From assembly GCF_014646155.1 (NCBI RefSeq), contig NZ_BMMX01000011.1, positions 1 through 64,000 of the forward strand: 64,000 bases of DNA, given 5' to 3'. Source of the DNA: Mangrovihabitans endophyticus. GTDB lineage: Bacteria; Actinomycetota; Actinomycetes; Mycobacteriales; Micromonosporaceae. The notes beneath the pieces were generated by a model. The model was not told where the DNA came from and made no database searches. It saw only the letters and a program-made list of their open reading frames with translations. Numbering within the stretch: position 1 is the first letter of the stretch; every line of letters starts with the position of its first letter. Both the position numbers and the translations under genes were made by a program. Shown here piece by piece: positions 44,047-52,681 of the stretch.

Positions 44047-46905
44047 GTGGACCAACGGGAGTGGGACTACGGTGCCCGCCTGCCGCGAGACAGGCGCGCG
44101 TCGGCCGCTCCGGCTAACCCGACAGATCCCGATAATTCCGAAACGCGCCCTGCGTGGGAGTCGATCACCGACACCGGGAGTATGCAACCCAGCCCCGAGG
44201 CCATCGCTTGGGCGCGACGTGCCGACGCCTGGGCGGAGCAGTCGGAGGGCGGCGACGGCCAGCGCAGCCGTTGGTCGGAGGTGGCCACCACCGGCCGCCC
44301 GGCCTTCCCGCCGGATGGGGTGGGCTGGCGCACCGAGACCGCCGAGTGGCGTGCGACGGAGCAGACGGCGCGCTGGCGGCAGACGACCGAGTGGCGTTCC
44401 GCGTCGGGCACCCACGGGTGGCGATCCACCACCGAGGCGTGGCAGACCGGGAACGGCGCCGAGGGCTTCCTGCCCGCCGTCGACGGCGGGCAGGAAGGGC
44501 AACAGCTCGCCATCTCCGGCACGGCCTGGCCGACGCCCGACGGTGCCGAGGAGGGGCGGGACGCCTCGGGCGGGACATGGCGCCGGTTCACCGAGCGCGT
44601 ACCTCCGTGGGAGCAGCCCCCGCAGAGTGCCCCGCCGTGGCAGCAATTCAACGGATCGGCACCCTCCGCGCCGCCGTGGCAGTCATCGGCGATGCCGAAC
44701 GTGCCGCCGGCGTCCGGTGCTCCCCCGACGTCCAGCGCGCAGGCCTGGCAGCAGTCGGCGCCGGCCTGGCAGCAGTCGATCGAATCGGCGCCGACGACGC
44801 CGTACGACGAGCCGCCGCCTGCGGCCGGTGCCGGGTTGTGGCAGAGCCCCGGCTACCGAGAACCCGGCTACGGGGATGCGGGGCGTGCGGACTACGGGCG
44901 TGCGGACTACGCGGATCATGGGCGCCGGGAGGCCGCCGGATCCGGACCGTCCTGGCAGCAGACGCCACAGTCCTGGCAGCAGCCAGCCGCACCGGAGGCT
45001 TACGGCGCGCCGGCATGGCCGTACGGCGACGACGGCCGGCACCTGGTCCGGGCCGACGATCGCGAACGGTGGCGTCAGGAATCCGCCGCTGGTTCGGCCG
45101 GCATCGGGGAACGTACCCGGCCGATCGGACGGCGCCGCGCCCCGGAACCAGACCAGCGTCCACCCGGTGACACCGGGTGGAGCACACGTTCGGAATCCGA
45201 CGACTGGGCCGGTCATGCCGACACCGGCAGCATTCAACTGTTTCGGGAACCGCCGGGCGGGGACGGGCGAACCTGGGACCGCGACGACCGGACGGACCGG
45301 CGGCGGGGGACCGATCCGGCACCCACGTCGGGTGCGTGGGGCCGATCGCCGGAGGACTCCGGCGTCTGGAGCCGCGAGGACGAGTCGTACCGCGGTCGTG
45401 ACGACGGGCGCGAGGCGTCACCCGGCTGGCGGCGCGACGACGTCGGCCGTACCGGCCGGACCGCCGGCTACGACCGGGACCCGGCCGCGTACCGGCGTGA
45501 AATCGAGGCTCCGCCCACGGATCCGTGGGCGGCGGAGGTCTCCGACACCGGCATCATTTCGACGTCCTGGCAGGGTTCCGGAACGGTTGGTGGCGACTGG
45601 CGCACCGAGATGCGTCCGCGACCGCATAACCCGAACCGGGTGGGCCGCCGACGTGCTCCCGACCCGGAGGAAGACCGCCGAGGATATGAGGCGGGGCCCC
45701 CCGGATACGAGGGCGATCCGGCGGCATACGACGACGGCCGCGGGTATCGGGAACCGCGGGACTACGACAGCCGGGGGTTTGCGGCTCCCGGGTACGAGGC
45801 TCCCGGGTACGCGGCTCCCGGATACGCGGCCCAGGCATACGGGAGCCAGGGGTACGAGACTCGCGGATACGCAGACCCCCAGGGATACGCAGACCCGCAG
45901 GGACACGCAGACCCGCAGGGATACGACGACCGGTCGACCTACGACGACCGCTCGGGCTACGCCGCGCCGGTGGATCCGCAACTGTGGCGGCGGGAGCCCG
46001 GCGACGGCGCCGTGGACGGCGCGAATTGGCCGGTCGACCCCGCTGCGGAACGCAACCGTGAAGCAGGAGATCACGCCGACCTCGGGTGGGACACCGGGGC
46101 GGCCCCGTCGGCACCCGTCCGGGGCACCGCCAGCTATCGCGGGAACAGCACCGGCGACTGGCGCCGGGAGCTGGCCGCGGAAACCAGCAGCAACCTGGCG
46201 GATGGCGAATCCCGCCGGTTCAGCACCGAAGAGTTCGTGCCGTTCCGCCCGTCCGGCAGCGCGGCGCCGGTGTCGTCGCGTCCCGCACCGGCGGACGCAC
46301 CCGCCGAGCCGCCCGCGCCGGCTCCCGAGGACCGGGGCTACGCCGCCGACCGAGATCATGCCGCCGACCGGGAGTATGCCGCCGACCGGGAGTATGCCGG
46401 GGCCCGGGAGGACGTTGCCGGCCGGGAACAGTTGCTCATGGCCGGCGCGCCCGCCGACCGCTGGCAAGAGGCGGCGGACACGCGATGGCCGCCCCGCGCA
46501 TCGACCGGATCGTACGAGCGCCGCCCGGTCGGCAGCCTGGCCACCGCCACCGGGCCGGCGGCCGATGATCTCCTCGACGCCGACCAGGACGAGATCGAAG
46601 AGAACACCGGCGGTCCACTTGCCGCGGTCGGTTACACCGTCATCTGGTACGGCGTGCCGGTGGTCCTCTTCGTCCTCTACATGCTCGTGCTGAATGGCAG
46701 CCAGCAGGCGCACGCGCTCAGCACGCTGGCCGGCGCGGCACCGCAGTTCGGCCTGTCACTGCTGCTCAGCATGCTCGTCGCGGTGGGGCTGCGATGGGCC
46801 AGCGGCTCGTGGAAGGCGGCCAGCGTCGGACTCGCCGCCGCCGTCATGGGCGGTGGCCTGGCGACCGTGCTGACGTCCGCGATCACCGGAAACTCGCTGA
46901 GCTGA
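44047..46905 (+). CDS. Large Trp/Tyr/Arg-rich disordered membrane protein
   Basis: With the GTG start at 44047 the protein has 952 residues. About 850 are low-complexity: repeated Trp-rich blocks (WRTETAEW, WRQTTEW, PPWQQF), Tyr/Gly/Pro repeats (APGYEAPGYAAPGYAAQ, YADPQG) and ADREYA repeats. Four DTGSI/DTGSM-like motifs recur. The C-terminus has three membrane segments (about 860-950, IWYGVPVVLFVLYMLVL first). It diverges from dnaB. No family was recognised. The start is uncertain; ATG or GTG codons as far back as 43633 are in frame. Confidence 0.65.
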   Translation: MDQREWDYGARLPRDRRASAAPANPTDPDNSETRPAWESITDTGSMQPSPEAIAWARRADAWAEQSEGGDGQRSRWSEVATTGRPAFPPDGVGWRTETAEWRATEQTARWRQTTEWRSASGTHGWRSTTEAWQTGNGAEGFLPAVDGGQEGQQLAISGTAWPTPDGAEEGRDASGGTWRRFTERVPPWEQPPQSAPPWQQFNGSAPSAPPWQSSAMPNVPPASGAPPTSSAQAWQQSAPAWQQSIESAPTTPYDEPPPAAGAGLWQSPGYREPGYGDAGRADYGRADYADHGRREAAGSGPSWQQTPQSWQQPAAPEAYGAPAWPYGDDGRHLVRADDRERWRQESAAGSAGIGERTRPIGRRRAPEPDQRPPGDTGWSTRSESDDWAGHADTGSIQLFREPPGGDGRTWDRDDRTDRRRGTDPAPTSGAWGRSPEDSGVWSREDESYRGRDDGREASPGWRRDDVGRTGRTAGYDRDPAAYRREIEAPPTDPWAAEVSDTGIISTSWQGSGTVGGDWRTEMRPRPHNPNRVGRRRAPDPEEDRRGYEAGPPGYEGDPAAYDDGRGYREPRDYDSRGFAAPGYEAPGYAAPGYAAQAYGSQGYETRGYADPQGYADPQGHADPQGYDDRSTYDDRSGYAAPVDPQLWRREPGDGAVDGANWPVDPAAERNREAGDHADLGWDTGAAPSAPVRGTASYRGNSTGDWRRELAAETSSNLADGESRRFSTEEFVPFRPSGSAAPVSSRPAPADAPAEPPAPAPEDRGYAADRDHAADREYAADREYAGAREDVAGREQLLMAGAPADRWQEAADTRWPPRASTGSYERRPVGSLATATGPAADDLLDADQDEIEENTGGPLAAVGYTVIWYGVPVVLFVLYMLVLNGSQQAHALSTLAGAAPQFGLSLLLSMLVAVGLRWASGSWKAASVGLAAAVMGGGLATVLTSAITGNSLS

Positions 46906-46930
46906 GTGCGTTCCCCGGCCGGGCCGGCCG

Positions 46931-47386
46931 TCAGTCGAACAACTCGTGCAGGAAGCTCCGGCGGCGCCGGTAGTGGCCGTGGTAGCCGTGCCGGTAGTGG
47001 CCGTGGTGCCGGTAGTGGCCGTGGTGGCCGTACCGCGCACCGTGCATGCCGTGCGCGGTCGTCGGGTAGCCGGTCGTCGGGTAGCCGGGTGCGGAATGCC
47101 CCGGGGCGGGCGCGCCGTACGCCGGAGGCGGCGGAGGTGTGTAACCGCCCTGATGGCCGGGAGGCGGAGGCGGCGGAGGGGCGTACCCACCGGGCGGCGG
47201 GGACGCCGGCCGGGTCGGCGGCGCGGACGCCGGCCGGTTGTCCCAGGTGGCCTCGGCCTCGAAGAGCTTCTCCAATTCTCCGCGGTCCAGAAAGATGCCG
47301 CGGCATTCCTTGCATTGATCCACCGTGACGCCGCTGCGCTCGTACACCCGCATGTCGCCGTGGCACTTCGGACAGGTCATCTGCAT
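46931..47386 (-). CDS. TFIIB-type zinc-ribbon protein with His/Tyr-rich tail
   Basis: A 151-residue protein with a zf-TFIIB domain, C5-P-K-C8 and C25-K-E-C28 followed by RGIFLDRGELEKLFE, then a Pro/Gly-rich linker and a C-terminal run of HGHYRH-type repeats (about 115-145) and basic residues. ATG 47386 starts 1 bp after the stop of the upstream gene, so translation is likely coupled. Function is unknown; the tail could bind metal. Confidence 0.82.
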   Translation of the reverse strand: MQMTCPKCHGDMRVYERSGVTVDQCKECRGIFLDRGELEKLFEAEATWDNRPASAPPTRPASPPPGGYAPPPPPPPGHQGGYTPPPPPAYGAPAPGHSAPGYPTTGYPTTAHGMHGARYGHHGHYRHHGHYRHGYHGHYRRRRSFLHELFD

Positions 47387-47387
47387 C

Positions 47388-48644
47388 TCACAAACGGTAC
47401 ACAGCGGGGTCATCCCGCGGTGTGATCGTGTCCGTGACGCGCGGCGTAAGCGCCCCCGCCCACACCAGCAGGACGGCGGGATAGAGCAGGTAGCCGAACC
47501 GGGTGGTGGGCATCAGCAGGATGGCGGCGAGCAGGCCGAGCCCGGCGTAGCGAGCGGCAGACGCGGCCGTGCGCGGCGGACGCCGTACGAGCATCGCCGC
47601 GACGACGGCACCGGCCGCCACCAGCAGTCCCGCGGCGACGTACCGGCCGCCCGGCAGCCCGGTGGCGATGAGGTATCCGGGAAAGGGTGATTGGGCGGGA
47701 CTGGTCACCACGCCGTGCCCGAGGGGAAAGCGGATCACGTTCTCCAGCACCGCGTCCGCGTCCACCAGCAGGGCCGGGATCAGCACCGCGACCGGCAGGC
47801 CGAGCGCCCAGGGCAGGTACCGGCGACCCTGGCCGGTGACCACCGCATGCACCGCCAGCACGACGACCATCGGCAGCGCGAACAGCTTCAGCGCGGCGGC
47901 GGCGCCGACCGCGACGCCGCAGGCCGCGAACCAGCCCCGCGCGCTCAGCGCCAAGGCCAGCACGCACAGCGCCACCACCGGCAGGTCGTCACCGCCGGTG
48001 GCCAAGGTGAGCGCGCAGATCGGCAGCACGGTGACCACCTGCACACCGCGGACCGGGTCCGCGACCGGGCGTGGTGCGGCGACGTTACGTCCGAGCAGCG
48101 CCGCGGCGCCGCCCACCGCGGCGACGGTGACGACGGCGAACCAGATCCGCGCATCCGTCCACCACAGATCGCCGAACCAAGCGCGTGGCAGCCCGAAGAC
48201 CGCCATGCCGGGCTGGTAGGGGTGGTACGCGAGAAGCCGCTCGCCGGGCGGTAGCGCGCGGATCGCATCCGCCCCGAGATACGGCGTGCCGGTGCCGGCC
48301 AACCGTTCTCCCATCTGCTCGACGACCAGCACCTCTTCCTGCGCGCGACCGGCGTGACCGGCGGCACGTTGCACCGCCTGGATCACCAGCGGCAGCGCGG
48401 TCACCAGCGCCCACACCGCCCATGTCTGCGCGGCGCGTGCCGCCGGCCGGCGCAGCAGGAGCCCGAGGGACACCACGATCAGGGCGATGAGATAACCCCA
48501 GAACGCCACGGCGCCCCACGCCCGGTGCGGAAGGAGCGTCGAGGTGATCGCGGTGAGCAGCGCGAAGGCGGCGGAGACCGCGTAGAGCCCGGCGTCGAGG
48601 GCGAGTCCTCCGGCGGCCCGGTCGAGCCGCGAGAGCCAGGTCAC
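47388..48644 (-). CDS. Membrane glycosyltransferase-like protein (GT87/DUF2029-like)
   Basis: A 418-residue protein with about 10 membrane segments and a loop LLAYHPYQPGMAVFGLPRAW (about residues 138-157) after the early segments, as in GT-C enzymes. Its GTG start overlaps the stop of the GGDEF-EAL gene (GTGA), and its stop abuts the zinc-ribbon gene, so the three form an operon. Substrate unknown. Confidence 0.7.
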   Translation of the reverse strand: MTWLSRLDRAAGGLALDAGLYAVSAAFALLTAITSTLLPHRAWGAVAFWGYLIALIVVSLGLLLRRPAARAAQTWAVWALVTALPLVIQAVQRAAGHAGRAQEEVLVVEQMGERLAGTGTPYLGADAIRALPPGERLLAYHPYQPGMAVFGLPRAWFGDLWWTDARIWFAVVTVAAVGGAAALLGRNVAAPRPVADPVRGVQVVTVLPICALTLATGGDDLPVVALCVLALALSARGWFAACGVAVGAAAALKLFALPMVVVLAVHAVVTGQGRRYLPWALGLPVAVLIPALLVDADAVLENVIRFPLGHGVVTSPAQSPFPGYLIATGLPGGRYVAAGLLVAAGAVVAAMLVRRPPRTAASAARYAGLGLLAAILLMPTTRFGYLLYPAVLLVWAGALTPRVTDTITPRDDPAVYRL

Positions 48645-51145
48645 GCGTGCAAGTGTGGCAGAGACCTGCCGTGCCCGGACGGGCGGCGACGGGACATCCG
48701 CACCACGGAGCCCGCCTCGTGCATGGGTTCGGCGAGCGCACCGGACCGTCCGGCGGTGCCGCGTTGCAGGGTTGCGGTGACCCGGTCAGCCCGCATCGGC
48801 CGGGCGAACAGATGTCCCTGCCCGGCCACACATCCCAGCTCGAACAACGCCCGCCGTTGGGGTTCGCTCTCCACCCCTTCGGCGACCACGACCAGGCGCA
48901 GGCTGCGGGCCAGGTCGACGGTCGACTGGATCAGCGCCGCCGCCTCCGGCGACGTCTCGACGGTCTGCACGAAACCACGGTCGATCTTGAGCTGGTGCAC
49001 CGGTATCCGGGACAGCACGGACAGCGACGAGACTCCGCTGCCGAAGTAGTCCAGGGCCAGCCCCACCCCGGCGCTTCGGAGATCGTCGAGGGCCCGCCCC
49101 ACCACGTCGAGCTGGCTGATGGTGAGGGTTTCGGCGAGTTCCAGGGTGAGCCGGTCCGGCGCGACGGCGTGCCGGCTCAGTCGTTCCAGGACGGCGTCCG
49201 GGAAGCCGGGATCGAGCAGGCTGCGGGGCGACACGTTGACCGCCACCGGCAGGTCGAATCCCGCCTCGCGCCAGATGCTCACGGCGGACAGGGATTGTTC
49301 GAGCACCGCGTCGGCGAACGCGGGTAGTTGGTCGGAGCGTTCCACCGTTTCCAGGAACCGCATGGGCGTGAGACAGCCGTGGTCCGGGTGCTCCCATCGG
49401 GCCAGGGCCTCGGCCGACACCACATCGCCGGTGCCCAGGTCGACGATGGGCTGGAAGTCCACCACGAACTCGCCTTCGGCGATCGCCCGGCGCAGTTCCC
49501 CGCCCAGCACCAGCCGGTTGACGTCGGCCGGGTCGCGGGAATGCGCGTACGTGGTGATCCGCCGACCGGACCGTTTGGCCTGGTACATCGCCACGTCGGC
49601 GCGCCGGAGCACCTCGGTGACGCCGCCGCTGCCGGGAAACAGCGCGATCCCGCCGCACGCCTCCACGGTCAGGCGCATGCCCTCCACCTCGACGCTGCTT
49701 TCCAGCTCGCGGAACAGCGTTTCCGCCCGGTGCGTGGCCATCGCGGGGGTCGGCAGGCCGGTGAACAGCACCGCGAACTCGTCGCCGCCGAGGCGGGCCA
49801 CCAGATCCTGCGGCTGGGCGGCACGCTGCATCCGCGACGCGACCTCGCACAGCACCAGATCGCCGGCTTGATGACCGAGCGTGTCGTTGACCTCCTTGAA
49901 GTGATTCAGGTCGATCAGCAGGAGGGCGAGGACACCCTCGTCGCCGCGGCCGGCGTACGCGTCGCCGGCGCGGTCCAGCAGCTCGCGGCGGTTGGCCAGC
50001 CCGGTGAGCGGGTCATGCGTGGCGTGGTAGGCATGCTCGTCGGAGACTCGTTCCAGTTCCGCGTACGCGATGGCGTTGCGGATGCTGGTGGCCAGCGCGG
50101 ACGCGAAGGTCCGCAGCTTGTACTTCTCCGACTGCTCCAGGCTGACCGAGGTGCGGAAACGCAGCCGCAACTCGCCCACCGGACCGGACCCCTCGTGCCC
50201 GCCGAGGACGGTGGTGATGGTGCAGCCGCCCCATTCCGGTGCCTGGCCCGGCGGACCGTCGTATGCCGCGCGGATCAGTCGGCCACCGGTGGCGTCGCGC
50301 AGTTCGATCTCCGCGTCGTCGGCGGAGAACAACTCCGGCGCCTGGACGACCGCGGATCGCAGCACCGTGGTCAGGTCGGTGTGGTTGAGACGATCGGTGG
50401 CTCCGGCGAGGCGCCGCCACGCCTCGTCGTCGGCGCGCCGTCGGATCCTGCTCTTGGTGGCCTGCTGCAGGGCCAGCACGGTCAGCGGCATGGCGACGAT
50501 GAGCCACAGATCCTTGCGCACCACCAGGGCGATGGTCACCGCCAGGGCGAGGTTGGCCACGCGCACCGCGGCGACGATGTCCCAGTTGCGGCGGGCGGAC
50601 TGCAGCCACGAGACGCCACTGGCCAACGCGAGGACGGTGTGCCCGAGCAGGTCGTCCACGATGGCGTAACACAGCGCGGCGGCGGCGAGGGCCAGAGAGA
50701 GCTGCGCGGGAGACGGGAGACCGGCCGGAGAGGACACCGCGGGCGTCACGCCGAACAGGGGCAGCGCGAGCGACGCGGCGGTGACCGCGAGCACTTCCTT
50801 GGCGACGTTGAAGGTGAGCTTCAGGAGGGTGCGCTGGGTCAGAAGCTGGGATGTCAGCATGCCGGCTGCGGCGGCGAGCACCGCCCACGGCCCAGGCAGG
50901 ATGGCGAGCGATATCAGGACCGCGCCGGAGGTGATGGGGATCAGTCGCAGTTCCGCGCGGAAGCGGATCTGAATGACCGGTCCCGCGGCGGCGGCGGTGA
51001 TGATCGCGCAGGCCAGCGGATAAATAGCGGTGCTGGCGGCGAGGCTGTCGAGCTCGAACACCGTCCACCCGAGGCACAAAAGGGCCCCAAACGCGACGAG
51101 ACCGACATACGGCCGAAGCCGCCTGTCGGTCCTCGCGTCGTTCAC
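48641..51145 (-). CDS. Membrane GGDEF-EAL protein (cyclic di-GMP turnover)
   Basis: An 834-residue protein with about eight membrane segments (1-230), a GAF-like middle part (about 245-360), a GGDEF domain with intact RLGGDEFAVL (451-460) and an EAL domain with SAEALARW (577-584). The EAL metal motif DDFGTG is DYFGSG here (D699-Y700), so phosphodiesterase activity may be weakened. The protein may make cyclic di-GMP and sense a membrane signal. It begins the operon ending with the zinc-ribbon gene. Confidence 0.92.
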   Translation of the reverse strand: MNDARTDRRLRPYVGLVAFGALLCLGWTVFELDSLAASTAIYPLACAIITAAAAGPVIQIRFRAELRLIPITSGAVLISLAILPGPWAVLAAAAGMLTSQLLTQRTLLKLTFNVAKEVLAVTAASLALPLFGVTPAVSSPAGLPSPAQLSLALAAAALCYAIVDDLLGHTVLALASGVSWLQSARRNWDIVAAVRVANLALAVTIALVVRKDLWLIVAMPLTVLALQQATKSRIRRRADDEAWRRLAGATDRLNHTDLTTVLRSAVVQAPELFSADDAEIELRDATGGRLIRAAYDGPPGQAPEWGGCTITTVLGGHEGSGPVGELRLRFRTSVSLEQSEKYKLRTFASALATSIRNAIAYAELERVSDEHAYHATHDPLTGLANRRELLDRAGDAYAGRGDEGVLALLLIDLNHFKEVNDTLGHQAGDLVLCEVASRMQRAAQPQDLVARLGGDEFAVLFTGLPTPAMATHRAETLFRELESSVEVEGMRLTVEACGGIALFPGSGGVTEVLRRADVAMYQAKRSGRRITTYAHSRDPADVNRLVLGGELRRAIAEGEFVVDFQPIVDLGTGDVVSAEALARWEHPDHGCLTPMRFLETVERSDQLPAFADAVLEQSLSAVSIWREAGFDLPVAVNVSPRSLLDPGFPDAVLERLSRHAVAPDRLTLELAETLTISQLDVVGRALDDLRSAGVGLALDYFGSGVSSLSVLSRIPVHQLKIDRGFVQTVETSPEAAALIQSTVDLARSLRLVVVAEGVESEPQRRALFELGCVAGQGHLFARPMRADRVTATLQRGTAGRSGALAEPMHEAGSVVRMSRRRPSGHGRSLPHLHA

Positions 51146-51719
51146 AGCCGCTGCCTCACGCCTCTATGGTGCCGCGTGACGCCGGGCGAGTGTCAATGCC
51201 GAGCTTTCGCGCGGCGCGCCGTCGACGGCGTCTCCGATCTCATCCCCAGCCGGTCTCGCGCATGGCCGTCACCCCTTTGCCGAATGGATTCTTCGTGCTC
51301 CGTTGCGAACAACGATAGGAATCCGACGACAAGGATGGAAGCTGCATTTGTCGTTCGTTTCAGGAAATGCGAAGTAAGCCCGCTTCGTACCGAAATTGTG
51401 ACCGTTCGACGACGCTGCGCACGGTTCTGCGATACGTTTAGGGGATAGCAGGTATGAGGCGGGCCAACCGCACAAAATGCCCGGTGGGCAGCCTCGTTGA
51501 ACAGGTTTGTAATGTACGTCCGCGTGTGTGCGGACGCCCTTCGCATAACGTTTCTTATGGATCAATTAACGTTTGCGGTCCGTTCGGCCCGAATTTCGCT
51601 ACGGAAGGCGGACGAGTGCTGACATTGCGTCGCCACATCCGGATTGCAAGCCAGTGTGCGAAGCGTTTTCTGGCCGTTTCACCGCGTTATTCAAACGTAC
51701 GTTCTATAGGGTGGGCGCT
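51146..51719. other. AT-richer intergenic region before moaC
   Basis: The 574-bp gap has clearly lower GC in its right part (about 51280-51710) than its neighbours, and no convincing ORF. A 7-bp hairpin (51517-51523 with 51530-51536, loop GTGTGT) lies about 185 bp before moaC. A regulatory leader for the moa genes or a remnant of other DNA is possible, but none was recognised. Confidence 0.55.
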
Positions 51720-52199
51720 GTGACCGACACGCACAAGCTGACCCATGTCGACGAGACCGGCGCGGCGCGCATGGTGGACGTCAGCGCCAAGACCCCGACC
51801 GTGCGCCGTGCCGTCGCCGCCGGCCGCCTCGCCACGACCGCCGATGTGGTCGCGTTGTTACGTGACGGCGAGCTGCCGAAGGGTGACGCGCTGGCGACCG
51901 CACGCATCGCCGGCATCATGGGCGCCAAACGCACGCCCGACCTGATTCCGCTGTGCCATCCGATCGCCGTCACCGGGGTGACCGTCGACCTGGAGGTCAC
52001 CGACACCGGAGTGGAGATCACCGCCACCACGAAGACCACCGATCGCACCGGTGTGGAGATGGAAGCATTGACCGCGGTGGCCGTGGCGGGGCTGACCCTG
52101 GTCGACATGGTCAAGGCGGTCGACCCGGCGGCGAGCGTGGAGGCGGTGCGGGTGCTGCACAAGGAAGGCGGCAAGACCGGAGAGTGGGTGCGGCCGTGA
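51720..52199 (+). CDS. moaC: Cyclic pyranopterin monophosphate synthase MoaC
   Basis: MoaC acts with MoaA to make cyclic pyranopterin monophosphate, the first molybdopterin intermediate. The 159-residue protein has THVDETGAARMVDVSAK, IPLCHPIAVTG and the catalytic end DMVKAVDP with KEGGKTGEW. GTG 51720 is preceded by AGGGTGG; the frame is open upstream to 51573 without conservation. It overlaps mog by 4 bp. Confidence 0.96.
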   Translation: MTDTHKLTHVDETGAARMVDVSAKTPTVRRAVAAGRLATTADVVALLRDGELPKGDALATARIAGIMGAKRTPDLIPLCHPIAVTGVTVDLEVTDTGVEITATTKTTDRTGVEMEALTAVAVAGLTLVDMVKAVDPAASVEAVRVLHKEGGKTGEWVRP

Positions 52200-52672
52200 A
52201 GGCTCGGGTGATCGTGGCGTCCAACCGGGCGGCCAAGGGCGTCTACCGCGACGAGAGCGGGCCGCTGCTGGTGGCGGTGCTCCGTGAGCTCGGGTGCGAG
52301 GTGACGGAGCCGCTCGTGGTGCCGGACGGTCCGCCGGTCGCCGAGGCGCTGCGCGCGGCGATCGCGGAAGCGGTCGACGTGGCGGTGACCAGCGGCGGCA
52401 CCGGCCTCACGCCGACCGACCGGACTCCCGAGATGACTCGTGAGCTGCTCGACTTCGAGATCCCGGGCATCGCCGAGGCGATTCGCGCGTACAGCCGGGA
52501 GAAGGTGCCGACCTCCGCGCTGTCCCGCGGGGTGGCCGGGGTCTCCGGGCGCACGCTGATCATCAACCTGCCCGGCTCCACCGGAGGGGCGCGCGACGGG
52601 ATGGCGGTGCTCGGTCCGATCCTGGCGCACACGGTGGATCAGATCCGCGGTGGCGACCATCCGAAGGCATAG
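52196..52672 (+). CDS. mog: Molybdopterin adenylyltransferase (Mog/MoaB family)
   Basis: A 158-residue MoaB/Mog-like protein that adenylates molybdopterin before molybdate insertion. Motifs VTSGGTGLTPTDRTPE and IINLPGSTGG bind the pterin. GTG 52196 overlaps the moaC stop, and moeA starts 9 bp downstream. The family cannot be split into Mog or MoaB with certainty from sequence alone. Confidence 0.93.
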   Translation: MKARVIVASNRAAKGVYRDESGPLLVAVLRELGCEVTEPLVVPDGPPVAEALRAAIAEAVDVAVTSGGTGLTPTDRTPEMTRELLDFEIPGIAEAIRAYSREKVPTSALSRGVAGVSGRTLIINLPGSTGGARDGMAVLGPILAHTVDQIRGGDHPKA

Positions 52673-52681
52673 GCTTCGCCG

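Noticed and set aside
44012-46693. 893-codon frame overlapping the Trp-rich protein
   Set aside because: Arg/Pro-rich shadow in the +1 frame; only the other frame has membrane segments and ordered repeats.
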